8,595 nucleotides of DNA, from contig CAMNHT010000044.1 in NCBI GenBank assembly GCA_946539625.1, positions 1 through 8,595 on the forward strand, in the 5' to 3' direction. Made by a program: the position numbers and the translations under genes. This document shows positions 5,717-8,595 of this stretch, one piece after another. Every line of letters starts with the position of its first letter. The stretch's first letter is position 1. The stretch comes from an uncultured Clostridia bacterium. GTDB lineage: Bacteria; Bacillota_A; Clostridia; Christensenellales; CAG-138. Below the pieces are notes generated by a model. The model made no database searches and was not told the DNA's origin. It saw nothing but the letters and a program-made list of their open reading frames with translations.

Positions 5717-6119
5717 TCATATCGGGCTGCGTCTGAAGCCGCTGTGTATCTCAAACAGATTGTACGCCGAACCGCAGCAGATCGTGTCCTCAACGTCTTT
5801 TCCACGAAGCCTTCTCCGCCGAAGACCTGATTGCCGTCCTCGTACACGGCAAGTCCAAATAGTCCCGCATCGACCGCCGGTGTCGTCGATCTTCTTTGAA
5901 AAACCTTCCTGCCCAAGTGCCATCTTATTACTAGCCCGAAATGCACCGGGTTCCGCCAATACAGGCATTCCTGTCACGCGCCCACTGAGTGTCGACGGCG
6001 TATCCAAACACCTCCGGTGTCGTATAATAGCCGTCACCCCCCTAAAGTTTCGCTGTCATGTCGCAGTCGATTCTGCCATCCGCAGATGTCATCATACGGC
6101 AGATGATATATGGTCTTAT
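5717..6119 (-). pseudogene. Decayed dihydrofolate-reductase/RibD-C family gene
   Basis: Remains of a protein resembling the RibD C-terminal (dihydrofolate-reductase-like) family. Reading from 6119, a lost start codon (ATA instead of ATG) precedes RPYIICRMMTSADGRIDCDM, the family's N-terminus. An in-frame TAG follows at 6042-6044, then GGDGYYTTPEVFG in the same frame. A frameshift leads to DTPSTLSGRVTGM and EPGAFRASNK, again family-like. Two further frame changes give DAGLFGLAVYEDGNQVFGG and finally DTICCGSAYNLFEIHSG, ending at a TGA at 5717; this tail was not recognised and may come from another gene. About 134 codons remain against roughly 220 for intact relatives as recalled. GGGAGAGG (6126-6133) still sits 6 bases before the dead start and 16 bases separate it from the lipoprotein stop, so it was probably the operon's last gene. 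Clustered sequencing errors are an unlikely alternative, given clean neighbours. Confidence 0.7.
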
Positions 6120-6125
6120 TTCCGG

Positions 6126-6133
6126 CCTCTCCC
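6126..6133 (-). promoter_or_regulatory. Relict ribosome binding site of the decayed gene
   Basis: GGGAGAGG on the minus strand, 6 bases before the ATA at 6119-6117 that stands where the start codon should be. It supports 6119 as the original start and the start-loss reading. Confidence 0.55.
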
Positions 6134-6135
6134 TG

Positions 6136-6726
6136 TTATTCAAGCGTGATGATAACATCCCCGTTGCTGAGCAGTTCACTCATTTCCCGCTGCGACAGAT
6201 CAATATGCCCCAACCGTGTATAGGCCCAGGAATTAGAGCCGTAAAAGATCACGATCTGATTTCCTGCGTAAAGAACGATGTCTCCGTAGCTTGTATTGGT
6301 CTGTACATCTTCACGCACAATGCTCTGCCCGATCGGTCCGACTTGCTCAAACCCGCCGTACATGGACATCTGAATCGTAACAGGGCACAATTTCCGGAGT
6401 GCCTCCACCGACGCATTATCTTCCCACGTTACGGGGACTTCTGTTTTTCCGATTAATAACCGCATAGGTTCCTCCATTCCGGTATTCTCTGTCTCGAATG
6501 TGTTTTCTCCTTCAGCGTCCGCAGTTTCTGCGGCAGATACATTTTCTTCTGTTTCTTCAGATGGTTCCGCCGCTTCTGATTGCGGCAGCTCTTCTTCGGA
6601 TACATCGGCATGCGCTGCGCTCTCTGCATATACCGGCACGGACAGACTGCCGGCGAGGTTGTTCGTTTGCGCCGCACAACCGGAAAGCAGCAGCGTGATA
6701 GCCATTACAATGCCGATTGTTTTCAT
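6136..6726 (-). CDS. Lipoprotein with acidic linker and cyclophilin-like domain
   Basis: A 196-residue exported lipoprotein. A short hydrophobic signal ends in the lipobox LLSGC, so Cys17 would be lipidated and the protein anchored outside the membrane. Residues about 35-86 are a low-complexity linker rich in Glu, Ala and Ser. Residues about 88-196 form a cyclophilin-like domain of the kind found in small flavodoxin-associated proteins: LIGKTEVPVTW, DNASVEALRKL, SYGDIVLYAGNQIVIFYG (146-163), RLGHIDL and a terminal DVIITLE. This fold is related to cyclophilin but is not known to be an active prolyl isomerase, and the true role is unknown. The ATG overlaps the TGA of the flavodoxin-fusion gene as ATGA, with AGGAGG 8 bases upstream. 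Its domain resembles the C-terminal half of that upstream protein, so a duplication is likely. Confidence 0.82.
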   Translation of the reverse strand: MKTIGIVMAITLLLSGCAAQTNNLAGSLSVPVYAESAAHADVSEEELPQSEAAEPSEETEENVSAAETADAEGENTFETENTGMEEPMRLLIGKTEVPVTWEDNASVEALRKLCPVTIQMSMYGGFEQVGPIGQSIVREDVQTNTSYGDIVLYAGNQIVIFYGSNSWAYTRLGHIDLSQREMSELLSNGDVIITLE

Positions 6727-7634
6727 ATGCGCTGCCTCCTGTAGGGTTCTTCCAAGGATAATCGGAACGTGGCCTTCCCAGGAAGTGTTTGAATTAACCG
6801 GTTATCTTCTTCGGAAAGGTGCGCTACGATCATCTGACGGTAAGACGCCGACTGCTCCTCGCCGCCGTAAAGGATCGCAAACCACCCTCCTGACAGGTTG
6901 ATATCCCCGTTTTTCCAACCGTCCTGCATCTCGCTCTCATCAAGAGCGCCGTCTCTGCATTCGCAGCAGTAATCGATCCCGGAATCAAAGCCTGCGACCG
7001 TCATAGGCAGCCTGTTCATCAGGTCACGCGCTGTCATTGTATTGTTCAGTTTTGCCTTGACCGTCACATCTCCGGAGGAAATAACCAGTCTGGCCGCGTT
7101 GTGATCATCCGGATCGGTAAGGGCGGCTCCTGCGACGGTCAGCCGAGTCAGCAATTCTTCTGACTTGTTCTGATTTCCGGCTGCTGTAAAGATACCCATG
7201 TCCTCCAAATGCAGGTACTCGATGAAGGAGTTCCGATAGGTAAAGATCGCTCCGTCATAAACGTCCCTGTCTCCGGATGAAAGCAGCAGCGCAGCCTTTT
7301 TCAGCTTCTTCGGATACCCCGGCGCATAGATGCGGTTGATGGCGCACTGCAGCTGCCCGGAAAGGCCGTGGTAGTAGATCGGAGAGGCCAAAACGATCAT
7401 ATCCGCTTCGTCCAGAACAGGGTAAATCTTCTGCATATCGTCCTGCTGGATACAGGTACGGAATGCCTTTGTATGGCAGCACTCGCATGCAAGGCATCCC
7501 CCAATGTTCATGCGGCATACATCAAAGACTGTTACGGTATGCCCTGCACTCTCCGCACCGGCCTTGTAAGCCCGGATCATGGCAGCTGTATTGCCCTTTG
7601 GCCTTGGACTGCCGTTTAAAACAATAATCTTCAT
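6723..7634 (-). CDS. Flavodoxin/NADPH-FMN reductase fused to a cyclophilin-like domain
   Basis: A 303-residue two-domain protein. Residues 1 to about 185 are a flavodoxin-fold NADPH-dependent FMN reductase: the FMN phosphate loop LNGSPRPKGNT (6-16), a Cys-rich stretch at 40-61 (C40, C47, C50, C52, C53, C61) and the isoalloxazine loop ASPIYYHGLSG (83-93). Residues about 189-296 are a cyclophilin-like domain (KLNNTMTARDLMNRLPMT, GWKNGDINLSGGWFAILYG, ATFRLSLE) comparable to that of the following lipoprotein. The start is set by the ATGA overlap with the hydrolase stop and by GAGGAG 8 bases upstream. No signal peptide is present, so it is cytosolic. Flavodoxin-fold members of this group reduce quinones, nitro compounds or other electrophiles, or pass single electrons; the partner here is unknown. 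Operon position suggests a small-molecule reductive or detoxifying role shared with the hydrolase. Confidence 0.85.
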   Translation of the reverse strand: MKIIVLNGSPRPKGNTAAMIRAYKAGAESAGHTVTVFDVCRMNIGGCLACECCHTKAFRTCIQQDDMQKIYPVLDEADMIVLASPIYYHGLSGQLQCAINRIYAPGYPKKLKKAALLLSSGDRDVYDGAIFTYRNSFIEYLHLEDMGIFTAAGNQNKSEELLTRLTVAGAALTDPDDHNAARLVISSGDVTVKAKLNNTMTARDLMNRLPMTVAGFDSGIDYCCECRDGALDESEMQDGWKNGDINLSGGWFAILYGGEEQSASYRQMIVAHLSEEDNRLIQTLPGKATFRLSLEEPYRRQRI

Positions 7635-8595
7635 TTCAAATACTCCTCAAAGAAATGCCGGATCTTATCGAAGGGAATGGCATTCTTGCCGCCGCCGTCA
7701 TAGAGATCGGTGTGAACAGCTCCGGGAATGATCATCAGCTCTTTGTTGTCTGCATACTTGCTGTTCCTGACCATTTCGGCATAAGCGTCGCGCGAGAAAT
7801 AGCAGGAGTGCGCCTTGTCGCCGTGGATCAAAAGGACGGCGCTGCGGATCTCATCGCTGTACTTCAGGATCGGCTGATTGACGAAGCTCTCGCAGCCGAT
7901 GACGTTCCAGCCGCCGTTGGAATTGAGGGATCTGGCGTGATAGCCGCGTCCTGTTTTGTAGTAATCATAGTAGTCTTTGACAAAGAAAGGCGCGTCCTCC
8001 GGCAGAGGATCGATCACACCGCCGCCCTGCTTGTATTCACCGGTCTTCAGATCCACGAGTCTTTGGGCGCACATGGCGGCTCTCTTCTGATAGCGGGCTT
8101 CCTCGCTGTCCTCAGAATCGAAATAACCTTTCGCATTCACGCGCGTCATGTCGTACATGGTAGAAGCCACGGTCGCCTTGATGCGAGTATCCAGCGTTGC
8201 CGCATTAAGGGCCATGCCGCCCCAGCCGCAAATGCCGATGATGCCGATGCGATCCGGGTCAACCTTCTCATGCAGGGAGAGGAAGTCGACCGCTGCCATG
8301 AAGTCTTCGGTGTTGATATCCGGAGATGCCATGTAACGCACATTGCCGCCGCTCTCGCCGGTGAAGGAGGGATCAAAAGCGATCGTCAGAAATCCGCGCT
8401 CCGCCATCGTTTGGGCGTACAGCCCGGAGCACTGTTCCTTGACTGCGCCGAAGGGACCGCAGACGGCGATCGCGGAAAGCTTACCCTTTGCATTCTTCGG
8501 AACATACATGTCTGCCGCCAGCGTAATGCCGTAACGGTTTACAAAGGTCACCTTGCTGTGATCGACTTTTTCACTCTTCGGAAAAGTCTTGTCCC
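7631..8595 (-). CDS. YcjY-like alpha/beta hydrolase (5' end cut by window)
   Basis: The reading frame is open to the right edge; codons upstream of a GTG at 8551 read DKTFPKSEKVDHSK, the usual lead-in of this family, so the GTG is internal and the true start lies outside the window. At least 320 residues are visible. It is an alpha/beta hydrolase of the dienelactone-hydrolase/YcjY type. The nucleophile-elbow region reads IGIIGICGWGGMALNAA, placing Cys (codon 8230-8228) where a Ser is commonest; LIHGDKAHSCYFS supplies the likely acid and PGAVHTDLYD the likely catalytic His. No signal peptide is visible, though the extreme N-terminus is missing. The gene ends in an ATGA overlap with the flavodoxin fusion and is the first gene of that operon seen here. 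The substrate is unknown; small esters or lactones are typical of the wider family. Peptidase S15-type relatives are a less likely alternative. Confidence 0.82.
   Translation of the reverse strand, partial: DKTFPKSEKVDHSKVTFVNRYGITLAADMYVPKNAKGKLSAIAVCGPFGAVKEQCSGLYAQTMAERGFLTIAFDPSFTGESGGNVRYMASPDINTEDFMAAVDFLSLHEKVDPDRIGIIGICGWGGMALNAATLDTRIKATVASTMYDMTRVNAKGYFDSEDSEEARYQKRAAMCAQRLVDLKTGEYKQGGGVIDPLPEDAPFFVKDYYDYYKTGRGYHARSLNSNGGWNVIGCESFVNQPILKYSDEIRSAVLLIHGDKAHSCYFSRDAYAEMVRNSKYADNKELMIIPGAVHTDLYDGGGKNAIPFDKIRHFFEEYLK

Noticed and set aside
5440..5946. Minus-strand frame of 168 codons spanning the thioesterase 3' end and terminator.
   Set aside because: It joins one fragment of the decayed gene to antisense thioesterase sequence across a terminator; no start signal and no coherent protein.
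7631..8551. GTG at 8551 as start of the hydrolase.
   Set aside because: The frame continues to the window edge with family-like sequence and no ribosome binding site precedes the GTG, so the gene is treated as 5'-truncated.

Overview
The window looks like chromosome from a moderately GC-rich anaerobic member of the Bacillota (Clostridia, perhaps an Oscillospirales-like gut or rumen bacterium). This is inferred from strong GGAGG-type ribosome binding sites, A/T-rich promoters in a GC-rich background, tightly overlapping ATGA gene junctions, and flavodoxin/cyclophilin-like and acyl-ACP thioesterase genes typical of that group. No rRNA, tRNA, CRISPR, transposase or phage gene was seen.

Left module (1-5690): two divergent operons meet at about 3163-3318. 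The minus-strand arm encodes (i) a flavoprotein strongly resembling Cutibacterium (Propionibacterium) acnes polyunsaturated fatty acid isomerase (PAI, the linoleate-to-conjugated-linoleate enzyme), (ii) a phytoene desaturase/retinol saturase-type FAD oxidoreductase, and (iii) the first 60 residues of a protein that may be a ferredoxin-reductase-like electron donor, cut by the left edge. The plus-strand arm encodes an AMP-forming acyl ligase, a small acyl carrier protein and an acyl-ACP thioesterase, joined by ATGA overlaps and closed by a hairpin terminator. Together they suggest a fatty-acid module: acyl chains are loaded on or released from a dedicated ACP, a double bond is moved by the PAI-like isomerase, and a conjugated bond may then be reduced by the CrtI/RetSat-like enzyme with electrons from the third protein. 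This pathway is inference; the individual family calls are much firmer.

Right module (5717-8595, all minus strand, read right to left): a YcjY-like alpha/beta hydrolase cut by the right edge, a flavodoxin-type FMN protein fused to a cyclophilin-like domain, a lipoprotein carrying a second cyclophilin-like domain on an acidic linker, and a decayed fourth gene. The decayed gene is recognisable as a dihydrofolate-reductase/RibD-C family protein that has lost its start codon and gained stops and frameshifts. The first three genes overlap by ATGA and form one operon. The two modules converge on a hairpin with T-runs on both sides at 5656-5690, which probably terminates transcription from both directions.
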